DNA of 64,000 nucleotides. Origin: Hydrogenovibrio sp049975065. Its GTDB lineage: Bacteria; Pseudomonadota; Gammaproteobacteria; Thiomicrospirales; Thiomicrospiraceae. The translations under genes were made by a program, and so were the position numbers. The notes beneath the pieces were generated by a model. It was not told the DNA's origin. It searched no databases and saw only the letters and a list, made by a program, of their open reading frames with translations. The DNA lies in NCBI GenBank assembly GCA_049975065.1, contig JBNGDN010000002.1, one strand, 5' to 3'. This document shows positions 52,191 through 60,945 of the stretch, piece by piece (position 1 is the first letter of the stretch; each line of letters starts with the position of its first letter).

Positions 52191-53048
52191 ATGAGTCGTG
52201 TATTTCGTTTAATCATTTCCTGCCCCGATCAAGTGGGCATTGTCGCCAACGTGGCCGGGTTTATCGCCGAAGAAGGCGGTTCCATTATCGAGGCCAATCA
52301 TCATACCGACGCCATGAATCAGCGATTTTTTATGCGCCATGAAATTTTGGCCTCGTCCCTGAATAATGATCTCGACGGCTTTAAAACGCGCTTTGCCGCC
52401 ATTGCCGAACGATTTGACATGACCTGGCAAGTGACCGATTCGGATCGACCCAAGCGCATTGCGCTGTTTGCGTCAAAAGAGTCGCACTGTCTGGCGGATT
52501 TACTCTATCGCTGGCATGAAGACGATCTGCCCGGTGAAGTGGTGTGCGTGATTGCCAATCACGATGATCTGCGCCGCATGGTGGAGTGGTACGACATTCC
52601 GTTTCATCATGTGCCGGTCACCCCGGACACCAAGCCGGAAGCCTTCGCGAAATCGCAGGCACTGGTGGCGCAGTATGACGCGGATGTGATTGTGCTGGCA
52701 CGGTATATGCAGATTCTGCCGCCGCAGATGTGTGTGGATTACGCCGGAAAAGTGATTAATATTCATCATAGCTTTTTGCCGTCGTTTGTCGGTGCCAAGC
52801 CTTATCATCAAGCCTATGAGCGCGGAGTGAAGCTGATTGGCGCCACCTGTCATTACGTCACCGAAGAGCTGGATGCCGGGCCGATTATCGAACAGGACGT
52901 GATTCGGGTGAGTCATTCGCACAGCATTGACGATATGCGTCGTCTCGGGCGCGATGTGGAAAAAACCGTGCTGTCGCGCGGCTTGCGCTATCACTTGGAA
53001 GATCGTGTGTTGATTTACGGTAACAAAACCGTGGTCTTCAGTCCTTAG
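52191..53048 (+). CDS. purU: Formyltetrahydrofolate deformylase
   Basis: About 285 residues. An N-terminal ACT domain (RLIISCPDQVGIVANVAGFI) is followed by the formyltransferase-fold half with VINIHHSFLPSFVGAKPYHQ and EELDAGPIIEQDV, including the catalytic Asn, His and Asp. It releases formate from 10-formyl-THF for purine synthesis and one-carbon balance. Start ATG 52191 gives the usual family N-terminus; 52170 is in frame upstream. Confidence 0.96.
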   Translation: MSRVFRLIISCPDQVGIVANVAGFIAEEGGSIIEANHHTDAMNQRFFMRHEILASSLNNDLDGFKTRFAAIAERFDMTWQVTDSDRPKRIALFASKESHCLADLLYRWHEDDLPGEVVCVIANHDDLRRMVEWYDIPFHHVPVTPDTKPEAFAKSQALVAQYDADVIVLARYMQILPPQMCVDYAGKVINIHHSFLPSFVGAKPYHQAYERGVKLIGATCHYVTEELDAGPIIEQDVIRVSHSHSIDDMRRLGRDVEKTVLSRGLRYHLEDRVLIYGNKTVVFSP

Positions 53049-53103
53049 TCTTCAATCTTCTTAACCCTTCAATCCTTCGTCATCATTCGGGCTAGCCAGT
53101 CGG

Positions 53104-53925
53104 CTAGTTCAATGAAAAATTCACCGGCACGGTCAGTTGCCACTGATCCCGCTCGATTTCGTCGTAAAAGGGTTTGAAACGCATTTGCAGTTTTTCGGCG
53201 ATAATGCCCAGCGCGGCCTGGTTTAACACCCTGCGGCGATGCCCTTCCACCACTTCCAGATGTTTGATGTCGCCGTTGCGATAAAGCACAAATGTTAAGA
53301 CCACTTTACCTTCCCAGTGACGACGTTTTGCGGTTCTCGGGTAGCTGTCGTGTGCCAGTTGTGCCAGAGTGCGGCTGAGTTCGCTGAGGTAGCGGTCTTC
53401 GGCTTCGGCCATTTCAGCGGCACTGTAGGTCGGCATGGGCGGTTGCGCCAGAATGGCCTCCTCAGTGGCAGGCGCTTCCACGACCTTTGGCGCGGCGGCG
53501 GTTTCCATCGGCTCAACGGGACTGACCGCTTCCGGTGCATTTGCCTTGGGTTCTGTTTTCGGTTCTGGTTTTGGCTCAGGTTTTGGCTTCGGTTCCTGTT
53601 TCGGTTTTGGTTCTGACTTAGGTTTTGGTTCAGGTTTTGGCTCGACAATGGGTTTTACCGGCGCAGGCTCGGTAATCGGTTTGTCGATGGGTTGAATGGG
53701 TGCCACCGGTGCCGGTTGCGCGGGGTTGACCGGTTGAATGGGTTTGGGCGGGGGTGTGTCAGCCGGTTGATACATGCTCAGGTGAATCGGCACAGTGCGG
53801 GTGTCGGGCGCTTTTTCGGTAGGCGTGTGGCGGTCTAGTTGCCACACAGCGGCGAGTAGCGCCGAGCTGTACAGAAACAGCGTCAGGGCAAAGGCTTTGA
53901 GTGTCGTATCAGCGGGTTTGCGCAT
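53104..53925 (-). CDS. tonB: TonB energy-transducing protein
   Basis: 273 residues: an N-terminal helix (ALTLFLYSSALLAAVWQ), a long Pro/Lys/Glu spacer of repeated KPEPKP units (about residues 60-135), and the C-terminal TonB domain with YPRTAKRRHWEGKVVLTFVL and FKPFYDEIERDQWQLTVPV. It passes the proton-motive energy collected by ExbB/ExbD to outer-membrane receptors such as the one at 28-30 kb. It follows exbD by nine bases. The codon repeats in the spacer are ordinary for TonB. Confidence 0.95.
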   Translation of the reverse strand: MRKPADTTLKAFALTLFLYSSALLAAVWQLDRHTPTEKAPDTRTVPIHLSMYQPADTPPPKPIQPVNPAQPAPVAPIQPIDKPITEPAPVKPIVEPKPEPKPKSEPKPKQEPKPKPEPKPEPKTEPKANAPEAVSPVEPMETAAAPKVVEAPATEEAILAQPPMPTYSAAEMAEAEDRYLSELSRTLAQLAHDSYPRTAKRRHWEGKVVLTFVLYRNGDIKHLEVVEGHRRRVLNQAALGIIAEKLQMRFKPFYDEIERDQWQLTVPVNFSLN

Positions 53926-53934
53926 GGTGGCCTC

Positions 53935-54330
53935 TTAGTTGGGGTTGCCGGACGCTTTTTCGGTTAAAAACGTCAGGTTAGTGAGGTTGTGCACTTTGAG
54001 CGCGTCCACAAGGCGGATAAACTGACCAAATTCGGCTTTGTCGTCCACCTTTACAATCAGTGGTGTCTCGGGATCCAATGGCGACAGAAGATCGCTCAAT
54101 GCGGAATAGTCGGTTGGTTTTTCATCCACAAACAGTTGCCCTTTGGCATCGATGGCAAAGTGCAGCGGGTCTTTTTCCGGCGGCACATATTCGGAGGTGT
54201 TTTCGGTTTCCGGTAACTGTATCTGCAAGGAATCCTGCACAATAAAGCTGGCGGAAGTCAGTACCACCGCCAGCAGCACCAGCATCACATCGATTAGGGG
54301 GATGACATTGATGTCGTCAAATCGCTTCAT
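53935..54330 (-). CDS. exbD: Biopolymer transport protein ExbD
   Basis: 131 residues. DDINVIPLIDVMLVLLAVVL contains the single membrane helix with the essential aspartate, followed by a periplasmic domain (FAIDAKGQLFVDEKPTDYS). Its start overlaps the exbB stop. I reject the longer frame to 54702, which reads through exbB. Confidence 0.96.
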   Translation of the reverse strand: MKRFDDINVIPLIDVMLVLLAVVLTSASFIVQDSLQIQLPETENTSEYVPPEKDPLHFAIDAKGQLFVDEKPTDYSALSDLLSPLDPETPLIVKVDDKAEFGQFIRLVDALKVHNLTNLTFLTEKASGNPN

Positions 54331-54773
54331 GGTGCGGCGCTTCCATTTAAGGCTTCGTGGGCGCGATACTGTGCCTGAAACACTTCCACACGGCGCATCA
54401 GCAAGTTGTAGGCGACAATGCTGGGAATGGCCAGCGCAATGCCGCCGGCGGTGGCTTTCAGCGCCAGCGCCAGCCCCATCATAATGGCCCCTGTGTTGAC
54501 ACCGCTTCCGGCCATGCCCAGATCGTAAAAGGTCACCAGTATGCCCAGCACTGTGCCCAGCAGGCCGACATAGGGCGCGTTGGCTCCCACAGTGGCAATC
54601 AGCGTCAGGTGGCGGGTGAGATCGACGGTGAGCAGGTCCATATGGGCATAGTCGGCAACATTGACGCGACGAAACCTCAGCCAGCGTTCCAGTGTAAACC
54701 AAGTGGCGACAAACGCCATCAGTCCCAGCAGGCTGAAAACGGTGATGTCCAGATAGCGTTCCAGTAATTCCAT
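54327..54773 (-). CDS. exbB: Biopolymer transport protein ExbB
   Basis: 148 residues, a short ExbB. LLGLMAFVATWFTLERWL is the first helix; LIATVGANAPYVGLLGTVLG and GLALALKATAGGIALAIPSIVAYN are the conserved second and third helices of the MotA/TolQ/ExbB channel. It forms the proton channel with ExbD. A Fur-box-like sequence lies upstream, so iron probably controls exbB-exbD-tonB. Confidence 0.96.
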   Translation of the reverse strand: MELLERYLDITVFSLLGLMAFVATWFTLERWLRFRRVNVADYAHMDLLTVDLTRHLTLIATVGANAPYVGLLGTVLGILVTFYDLGMAGSGVNTGAIMMGLALALKATAGGIALAIPSIVAYNLLMRRVEVFQAQYRAHEALNGSAAP

Positions 54774-54941
54774 AAGTCTCCGAATGCGGTGTTCGATAGC
54801 GGGGTTAACCCGAAAAATTCATAAATAAGGCACCCTTTCGCTTGCCCTTTGATTCCACAAGTCATCACAAGTCATCACAAACCATATTGCCTCAGTCGGT
54901 CGTAATCGTGGTCAATTGATTGCAGTAAGTAAAATATTAAT

Positions 54942-54979
54942 GATAATGATTATTATATTTATATCTTGATTGAGAGCAA
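54942..54979 (-). promoter_or_regulatory. Fur box overlapping the exbB promoter
   Basis: GATAATGATTATTATATTT (54942-54960) matches most of the 19-bp Fur consensus. On the minus strand a promoter can be drawn as TTGCTC (54974-54979), 16-base spacer, TATAAT (54952-54957), so the -10 box lies in the Fur site, the usual arrangement for iron repression. Confidence 0.7.
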
Positions 54980-55040
54980 GGTCTGTGAGGCATTTTTTGC
55001 AAGGCGGTTGCTTGGTTGAATTTTTCGGTTGCGGTTGCCG

Positions 55041-57368
55041 TTATAGGCGATTGAAAGTCTTTTGCAGCCAATGTTTAAAATGGGCTTCCAACGCTTTGCG
55101 GCTTGGGTGGGGCGAGGCGGCGACCACATCCGACCAGGCCTGATGTTGCACCGCTTTACGGAACCAGAGCGGCAGTGTGTCATCGTCCGGTAGCTGAGAC
55201 AGGTGGGTCAGTGTCCACTGGCGCAGGGCGAAAGCGATGCTTTCAAACGGTTGCTGTTGCAAATAGCCCCTTGGAAAAGGGCTGGGTTCGGTGGGGGGTG
55301 CTGCGCGTAATAGCGACAGCGCCAAGCCGGTGTCGAGTGTTTGAAACGGCTGGGTGAGGTTCCAGGCGAATGCGTGTTGAAACGACTGTTGCGCTTCGGC
55401 GGCAAGCGGGTGTGCCCGCTCGCTCAGCGGATGGCATAAGGCGGCAGAAGGCTGGCCGCTGGCGGCATCGCGCTTCAGCCCGAGGTGCATCGGCTGAAAC
55501 CCCAGTCGCGTCCAGAATTGAACCAGGCCTGGCTGAACCCCAAAACTCACGGCAATGTAGTCGGCGCGGTGGTGGCTTGAACTCTGCGCCGCGATAAAGG
55601 CCTTGACCAATCGTTGACCGATGCCTTGACGTTGCCAGGCGTCGGCGACCGCCAGCCGTTGAATGCGCCAGCCTGTCAAGGCCAGCCACTCGGGTTGATG
55701 ACGCTGGTGCGCCAGCAGTTGCGGGAAGAGGTGGCCGTGTACACGGTGCGGTTGCGCCGGTTGACGTGTTTGTGTCGCCTGCGTCGCCATGTCGTTTTCC
55801 GCCAGGCCTGGTGAAAAGGCGCTTTCATGCGATAAGCCCCCTTCCTGCACCGCAAACAGCACGCCCAGCGGCTGCGGGTCATCGGCGCGGCGCGCCACCC
55901 AAAGCTGCTGGTTGGGCAGCGATAACAGTTGCATCAGATCGTTCGGTCGGGTCTGGTAGTGCGCTTGCGACAGCAATTGAAACAGGGCGTGGCGCTCGGC
56001 TCGCTGCTGCGGTTGCGCCAGTGCCAGCGGTGACTGATACTCAAAACACAGGTCGGTCACAGGCGCGGGTTGTGGGCGTTGTGAGCGCGGGTTTTCGGTG
56101 TCGTTGTGGGCAGGGTTTTGGGCGTCCGTTTCGGCCTCGCTGCATAACAACAAGCGGTTCAGTGTGGCTTCTAATGGGTCTTGAGGTGCCCAGCGAATCG
56201 GTTGCGTCAGCCGGTGGCGCTTCCAGCCGGGGAAGTGTTGCGTTAAATGTTCGGCCAGCTTTAAGCGAAAGCCGCGTCCACTGCCTTCATAGCCTTGTTC
56301 TGTGGTGGCCAGTAGGGTGCGCGAATGGCTTTCCAGCAAGGCCAAGACCATCGGCAGGGGCAAATGCGCCGCTTCGTCCACCAGCAGCAGTTCGGTGTCA
56401 ACCGGGGTGTGAATCAAGTCGTCCGGTGCTTGAAAGCGGATGACGGCTGTTTCAGCCCCTAAGGTTAAACGAACCAGGCCTGGGCGTTTTTCGATGCGTT
56501 CAAATCCGGCGGCCTGCAGCCGCGGCCAGGCGCTGTCGATGGCGTCAAACGCTTTTTGAATTTGTGCAAGGCGTGCCGCCGTGAGGGTGAGGTGGCGCTT
56601 GCCCGCTAATAACAGTGACACACACGCCAGCCCCAGCGTGGTGGACTTGCCGCGACCGCGATCGGCGGTGAGCAAGAGAGGCCGTTTGCGGTGACCGAAG
56701 GCGACCGAGTGGATGGCTTGAATCGCCTCGGCTTGATCAGGGGTGGCTTGGGTTTCGGTGGATGGGCGCGTGAGCGCCAGCAGTGGCGAAGCGGTTGGCG
56801 CTTGTGCCAGCGCGTCCAGCGGGGGCAAAGGCGCGTCTTCCGTCAGCCAGAGCGCGTGGGATTGCAACGCGTGCCACAGGTGGATTTGAAAGCCGTTCAG
56901 CGCCTCGTCCGGCGTGAGTGGGGTATTCAGAAAGCGTGCCATTGCGGCATTGGGTTGACGGAAAAATTCCGCTTGCGGCGGCAGGCTGATCAAACACAAA
57001 CCGCCGCCGCGAATCAGCCCGCCGACCAGTCCTAGGGCATCGGCCTCAATCCCCGCTTCGGCAGTGAAAATCGCGAAATCGGTCTCTTGCCCGAGTCGCT
57101 GCGGCAGTTGCCGAAAGGAAAGGGGTTCGGCTTGCGGGTGAGGTTGAGGCTGAGATGGTGTAGGCGGTGTTAACCCTATTGCCAGCCCTTGCCAGTGGGG
57201 CGCTATAAGACGATTTAACCAGGCCTGACGCCAGTCTTGCTGACCGCACAGCACCAGACAGACGCGGTGGTTTGCGCGGTGTAGCTGCTGGTGTAAGCGG
57301 GACACCCAGCGTTCGGTCTCAACGGTGGGGGCACGGCGGCTGGCGTGGTTGATGTTGCGGTCGGTCAT
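55041..57368 (-). CDS. tmcA: tRNA(Met) cytidine acetyltransferase
   Basis: 775 residues. An N-terminal DUF1726-like part is followed by a helicase module with Walker A DRGRGKSTTLG near 240 and Walker B LLLVDEAAHLPLP, then ATTEQGYEGSGRGF, then a GNAT acetyltransferase segment (IQRLAVADAWQRQGIGQRLV) and a tRNA-binding C-terminus. It acetylates C34 of elongator tRNA-Met using ATP and acetyl-CoA. Its ATG overlaps the CAP gene stop. Three palindrome copies lie inside (55523, 55802, 56474), each encoding PGL. Confidence 0.95.
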   Translation of the reverse strand: MTDRNINHASRRAPTVETERWVSRLHQQLHRANHRVCLVLCGQQDWRQAWLNRLIAPHWQGLAIGLTPPTPSQPQPHPQAEPLSFRQLPQRLGQETDFAIFTAEAGIEADALGLVGGLIRGGGLCLISLPPQAEFFRQPNAAMARFLNTPLTPDEALNGFQIHLWHALQSHALWLTEDAPLPPLDALAQAPTASPLLALTRPSTETQATPDQAEAIQAIHSVAFGHRKRPLLLTADRGRGKSTTLGLACVSLLLAGKRHLTLTAARLAQIQKAFDAIDSAWPRLQAAGFERIEKRPGLVRLTLGAETAVIRFQAPDDLIHTPVDTELLLVDEAAHLPLPMVLALLESHSRTLLATTEQGYEGSGRGFRLKLAEHLTQHFPGWKRHRLTQPIRWAPQDPLEATLNRLLLCSEAETDAQNPAHNDTENPRSQRPQPAPVTDLCFEYQSPLALAQPQQRAERHALFQLLSQAHYQTRPNDLMQLLSLPNQQLWVARRADDPQPLGVLFAVQEGGLSHESAFSPGLAENDMATQATQTRQPAQPHRVHGHLFPQLLAHQRHQPEWLALTGWRIQRLAVADAWQRQGIGQRLVKAFIAAQSSSHHRADYIAVSFGVQPGLVQFWTRLGFQPMHLGLKRDAASGQPSAALCHPLSERAHPLAAEAQQSFQHAFAWNLTQPFQTLDTGLALSLLRAAPPTEPSPFPRGYLQQQPFESIAFALRQWTLTHLSQLPDDDTLPLWFRKAVQHQAWSDVVAASPHPSRKALEAHFKHWLQKTFNRL

Positions 57369-58765
57369 TCGGTCTCGGCCTGCTGAAGGATGTCAAAACG
57401 CACCTTAATGGGCTGATGACCGGCCACATAAATCAGCTCAAAAGCGCCGCCAAAGGGTGCGGACAGCAGTTTGACCTGCAGGGTTTCGCCGTCGATAAAC
57501 TCGGTCTGCACCTTGACGCCTCGGGGGATTTTCTGCCGCAGTTGGACGGTTTTCGCCTGTTGGCAGTTTTCCGGTGGAAAATAAAGGGTTCGGGTTTGGC
57601 CAACGCGAATCGGAACGTCACGCGCTGGGTCGCTTGTCACCAGGCCTGGCTGTTGTTCGGTAAAGAAGTTCCAGCGCATGGTGTGGGTTTTGCCGTTTTC
57701 GGTGTATTGAATTTGCGCTTGATAACGACGGTTCCAGTCCAGACGCTGTTGCGGGAAAAAGGCGATCCATTGGTCTTTATCCGCTGCGGGCGCGTTCTGG
57801 GTTCGATTCGGGTCGGTGCGGTTGCTGAACACGGTGGCGGCTTCGACCGGCTCCGGCGTGTGGGTGGGGTCATGGTCATCCAGCCGAGTCAGGGTGAAGG
57901 TGTCGGGTTGGAAATGGATGCGGCCGACAAAAATCGGGTTGACCTGCAAATGCACCGGATAGCCGCTGACATTGCATTCCGGCAAGGGGTCGGGGCTTTC
58001 TTCGTAAAACACCGGCGGCACGGTGGCACCGGATTTTGGCCAGACAATCAGTTTGGGGTTTTGGCGCGTGACCGATGCCATGGCCTGAGCCGCATCGTGT
58101 TTGCTAATGGGCGTGCCGGAGGCGCACAGTTGGGTAAACGCGCGGGCACCGGGTTTGAGGGCTGAGGGCTTTTCGCAGAGGGCTTCGAGTTGGGCGTTGC
58201 CCATGACGCCGACCAGAACCGATTTGACATCGCCATCACCGTCGCCCGCCACCCCGAGACCGATTTGATCCTGTGTCATATTTAACAAGCCGAGGCGATG
58301 GTAAATGGCGGACATCAGATCGTCCACCATCGGATAAGGACTGGGTTGATTGAAGGCGATGACTTCGGACACCGGGCTTTGGTAGCCACTGGCTTCGGCA
58401 CGATCACGGGGCGTTTCGCCGCTGAAACCGGCCAGGCCTGGCGGTTGTTGATGGGACTGTACATTGTGATGGGAAAGATAACGGGCGTGGTGTTTTGCGG
58501 CCTCGGCCAGTTTGACATTGGCCTTCAGCGGATTGAGTTGCAATGACTGACGAATGCGGTTGATGGCATTTAACGCCTCAGCGGCTTGGGCATCGGCCAT
58601 TTCCGGTGTCAAGGGTCGAATGCGCGGGGTGTTGTCGTGGGTTTGCTGTTGGCTGGGAATATCGGCCAGATCCGCTGGTGGCGTCATCAGTCGTTCCAGC
58701 CCGACATTGAAAAACCAGACGGTAAACAGGCCAAGGAAGGTGTAAATCAGCAGGCGAGCGATCAT
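57365..58765 (-). CDS. CAP (SCP/PR-1) domain secreted protein
   Basis: 466 residues with an N-terminal membrane anchor (LLIYTFLGLFTVWFFNVGL) and a CAP domain at about 60-195: ALNAINRIRQSLQLNPLKAN, KLAEAAKHHARYLSHHNV and YHRLGLLNMTQDQIGLGV. The remaining half is beta-rich with paired cysteines and no family I recognise. CAP proteins are secreted and of varied function. It is coupled to tmcA by ATGA, though a functional tie is not obvious. Palindromes at 57640 and 58432. Confidence 0.85.
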   Translation of the reverse strand: MIARLLIYTFLGLFTVWFFNVGLERLMTPPADLADIPSQQQTHDNTPRIRPLTPEMADAQAAEALNAINRIRQSLQLNPLKANVKLAEAAKHHARYLSHHNVQSHQQPPGLAGFSGETPRDRAEASGYQSPVSEVIAFNQPSPYPMVDDLMSAIYHRLGLLNMTQDQIGLGVAGDGDGDVKSVLVGVMGNAQLEALCEKPSALKPGARAFTQLCASGTPISKHDAAQAMASVTRQNPKLIVWPKSGATVPPVFYEESPDPLPECNVSGYPVHLQVNPIFVGRIHFQPDTFTLTRLDDHDPTHTPEPVEAATVFSNRTDPNRTQNAPAADKDQWIAFFPQQRLDWNRRYQAQIQYTENGKTHTMRWNFFTEQQPGLVTSDPARDVPIRVGQTRTLYFPPENCQQAKTVQLRQKIPRGVKVQTEFIDGETLQVKLLSAPFGGAFELIYVAGHQPIKVRFDILQQAETE

Positions 58766-58771
58766 TTTGGG

Positions 58772-60772
58772 TTAGAGCCAGTCGCTCAGTGGCTTGGGCT
58801 TGCCGAGGAAATACCCTTGTCCGTAGGTGACGCCGATTTCGGTCAGCGCCGTGACGTCTTCCTGGGTTTCCACGTATTCCGCCACGGTTTTCTGGTGGCG
58901 CAGGGCGCTGATTTCCTGAATATACCGAATCACGGCGCGATCGGTCGGGTCGGTGTGCATGTCTTTGACGAAGCTGCCGTCGATTTTCACCACGTCGAAC
59001 GGCAGGCTTTTCAGGTATTCAAACGACGACATGCCGGTACCGAAATCGTCCAGCGTTAAGCCGATGCCGTGGGATTTGAAAAAGTCGATAAACGGACGCG
59101 CCTGCTGGAAGTTGCCGACGGCGGCGGTTTCAGTGATCTCCAGTTCCAGCTTGTGCCAAGGGAAATCGTAGGTGTCGATCAGGCGTTTGAGATTGGCCTG
59201 AAAATCCGGATGATTGAGGCTGGCACCGGATAAATTGACGTGCGCCAGATCCAATTGTTCGAGGTGTTGCGGCTGCTGCATGACGGTTTCAATGTAGGTG
59301 CTGAGCACGAAAATGTCGATTTCGGTCATCATTTGATAACGTTCCGCCGTGGGCAAAAAATTGTCCGGCGGCACCAGATTGCCTTGGTCGTCGTGCAGCC
59401 GCAGCAGAATTTCATAGCCCAATCGTGTGGTGGGCGTCTGCAGTGGCACTATGGCTTGAGCGTAAAGTTCGAAGTGTGCGGGAGGCTCGTTTTCCGCCGT
59501 GGTGGTCTTCAGTGCTTGCTTGATCCAGCCAGCGGTAATGACCTGTTGCTGGTGTGTTTGTTCGTAGTTTTCATGGCGCTGATAGAAATGCAGCTTGTTC
59601 CGGCCTGCGGATTTGGCTTCCAAAAATGCCAGATTGGCGGCTTTAATCAGTTCGCGCTGAGTGTATTCATGCGGCTGATAGAGGACGCCGCCCAAGGTGC
59701 CGGAAACCGAATAGGCTTGGTTTTCCCAGCTGAAACGGAAATCGGATAGGAGGTGCTGCAACTGCTCGGCGAGTGCGGTGGCTTCTTCTGCTGTGGTCTG
59801 GGTCTGCAAAATGTAAAAGTCATCGCCGCCGAGACGCCCCATAATGGCGTTGTCCGGCAGTTGTTTCAGCGTGCTGTGCGCCACCATTTTCAGCAACTCG
59901 TCTCCGGCGGGGTAACCGGCAGCTTCGTTGATAAGGTTGAAACGGTCAAGGTCAAGACTGAGCAGCAGGTGATGCGTTTGACGGGTGTCGTTCAAGGAGG
60001 CTTGGATGGCTTTCTCGATAAAAAAACGGTTATAGAGACCGGTGAGCGGATCGTGCTCGGATTGATATCGCAAGGCCTGGTTGGTGGTTTCAATGTGCGT
60101 TACCATTTCGTTGTAGCCGTTGAACAGGTCGCCGATTTCGTTTTGGGCGTCACTGGTGACCCGTTCAAAGTGGTTACGAGACACGTCGCTGCGTTTCATC
60201 GCATTGGCCAACTGGGTAAACGGCTGGTTGTAGTTGCGACTGACCCACCAGGTGAGCAGCAGCGCCAGCAACCACTGAAACGGTAAGGCGAGCAGCACAT
60301 ACAGCAGGTGCTGGCGGAACTGACTTTCGAAGTCTTTGATGTCGATGATGTAAACGGCGTGTCCGTTGGGTTGCTGCGCCCGTATCAACGGCTGTTTTAT
60401 AAAGAGATCGTCACCGTCAAACTGAATCTTTTCATTGCTGCGAGCCACGAGATGATCGTAGCTTTCCGGGCTGGCTTGGAAATCAAAGACTGGCTCGGCG
60501 TCGTTATTCAACAGCAGCAGGCGATCCAGGTGGGGAAAGCCGGACAGGCGGAATTCCAGCTCGGAAAATTCCTTGGGGTCGGGTTGATGAATGACGTCGT
60601 TTAAATCTTGCGATAAGGATTGATGCAGACTTTGAGACAGATCCACCGCCAAGGCTTTGCGTTCTTTAATGTCCAGCCAGAAGGTGACGCCGAGAAAACT
60701 TGCGGACAACACCAGCGTAATGGCGATGATTAAAATCATCAGTTGCAGTTGAATACTCAGTTTTCGCCACAT
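58772..60772 (-). CDS. Dual GGDEF/EAL c-di-GMP protein, LapD/YhjK-like layout
   Basis: 666 residues. Membrane helices near 12-32 and 155-175 enclose a periplasmic sensor; a HAMP segment leads to a GGDEF domain with GGDDF (near 315) and an EAL domain keeping EILLR, ELEITETAAV, DDFGTGMSS, KIDGSFV, AEYVETQED and YGQGYFLGKP. The EAL domain is probably active; GGDDF may retain weak cyclase activity. Together with the proteins at 20.2 and 49.4 kb, it makes three c-di-GMP enzymes in the window. Confidence 0.92.
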   Translation of the reverse strand: MWRKLSIQLQLMILIIAITLVLSASFLGVTFWLDIKERKALAVDLSQSLHQSLSQDLNDVIHQPDPKEFSELEFRLSGFPHLDRLLLLNNDAEPVFDFQASPESYDHLVARSNEKIQFDGDDLFIKQPLIRAQQPNGHAVYIIDIKDFESQFRQHLLYVLLALPFQWLLALLLTWWVSRNYNQPFTQLANAMKRSDVSRNHFERVTSDAQNEIGDLFNGYNEMVTHIETTNQALRYQSEHDPLTGLYNRFFIEKAIQASLNDTRQTHHLLLSLDLDRFNLINEAAGYPAGDELLKMVAHSTLKQLPDNAIMGRLGGDDFYILQTQTTAEEATALAEQLQHLLSDFRFSWENQAYSVSGTLGGVLYQPHEYTQRELIKAANLAFLEAKSAGRNKLHFYQRHENYEQTHQQQVITAGWIKQALKTTTAENEPPAHFELYAQAIVPLQTPTTRLGYEILLRLHDDQGNLVPPDNFLPTAERYQMMTEIDIFVLSTYIETVMQQPQHLEQLDLAHVNLSGASLNHPDFQANLKRLIDTYDFPWHKLELEITETAAVGNFQQARPFIDFFKSHGIGLTLDDFGTGMSSFEYLKSLPFDVVKIDGSFVKDMHTDPTDRAVIRYIQEISALRHQKTVAEYVETQEDVTALTEIGVTYGQGYFLGKPKPLSDWL

Positions 60773-60945
60773 GCCGAATCGCCTTTCGGTTGACCGTTAA
60801 GCGCTCAATATAGACGGTTGACGGCGAAAATTCAATGCCAATGCTGGCTGTGGCAAGGTTTATCTTTATTGGCGGCTAAGTTGTGGGTGCGTAAAGCGTA
60901 TAATTCCGTTACAGAACCAATTCGATCAAGATAAGGGAGTAGAAG

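Noticed and set aside
53560..53660. Repeated sequence in tonB that could look like a short tandem repeat or CRISPR-like array
   Set aside because: It encodes the usual Pro-Lys-Glu spacer of TonB, with no spacers of constant length between repeats.
54331..54702. Longer N-terminus for exbD
   Set aside because: It reads through exbB in another frame; the ATG at 54330 gives the exact family start.
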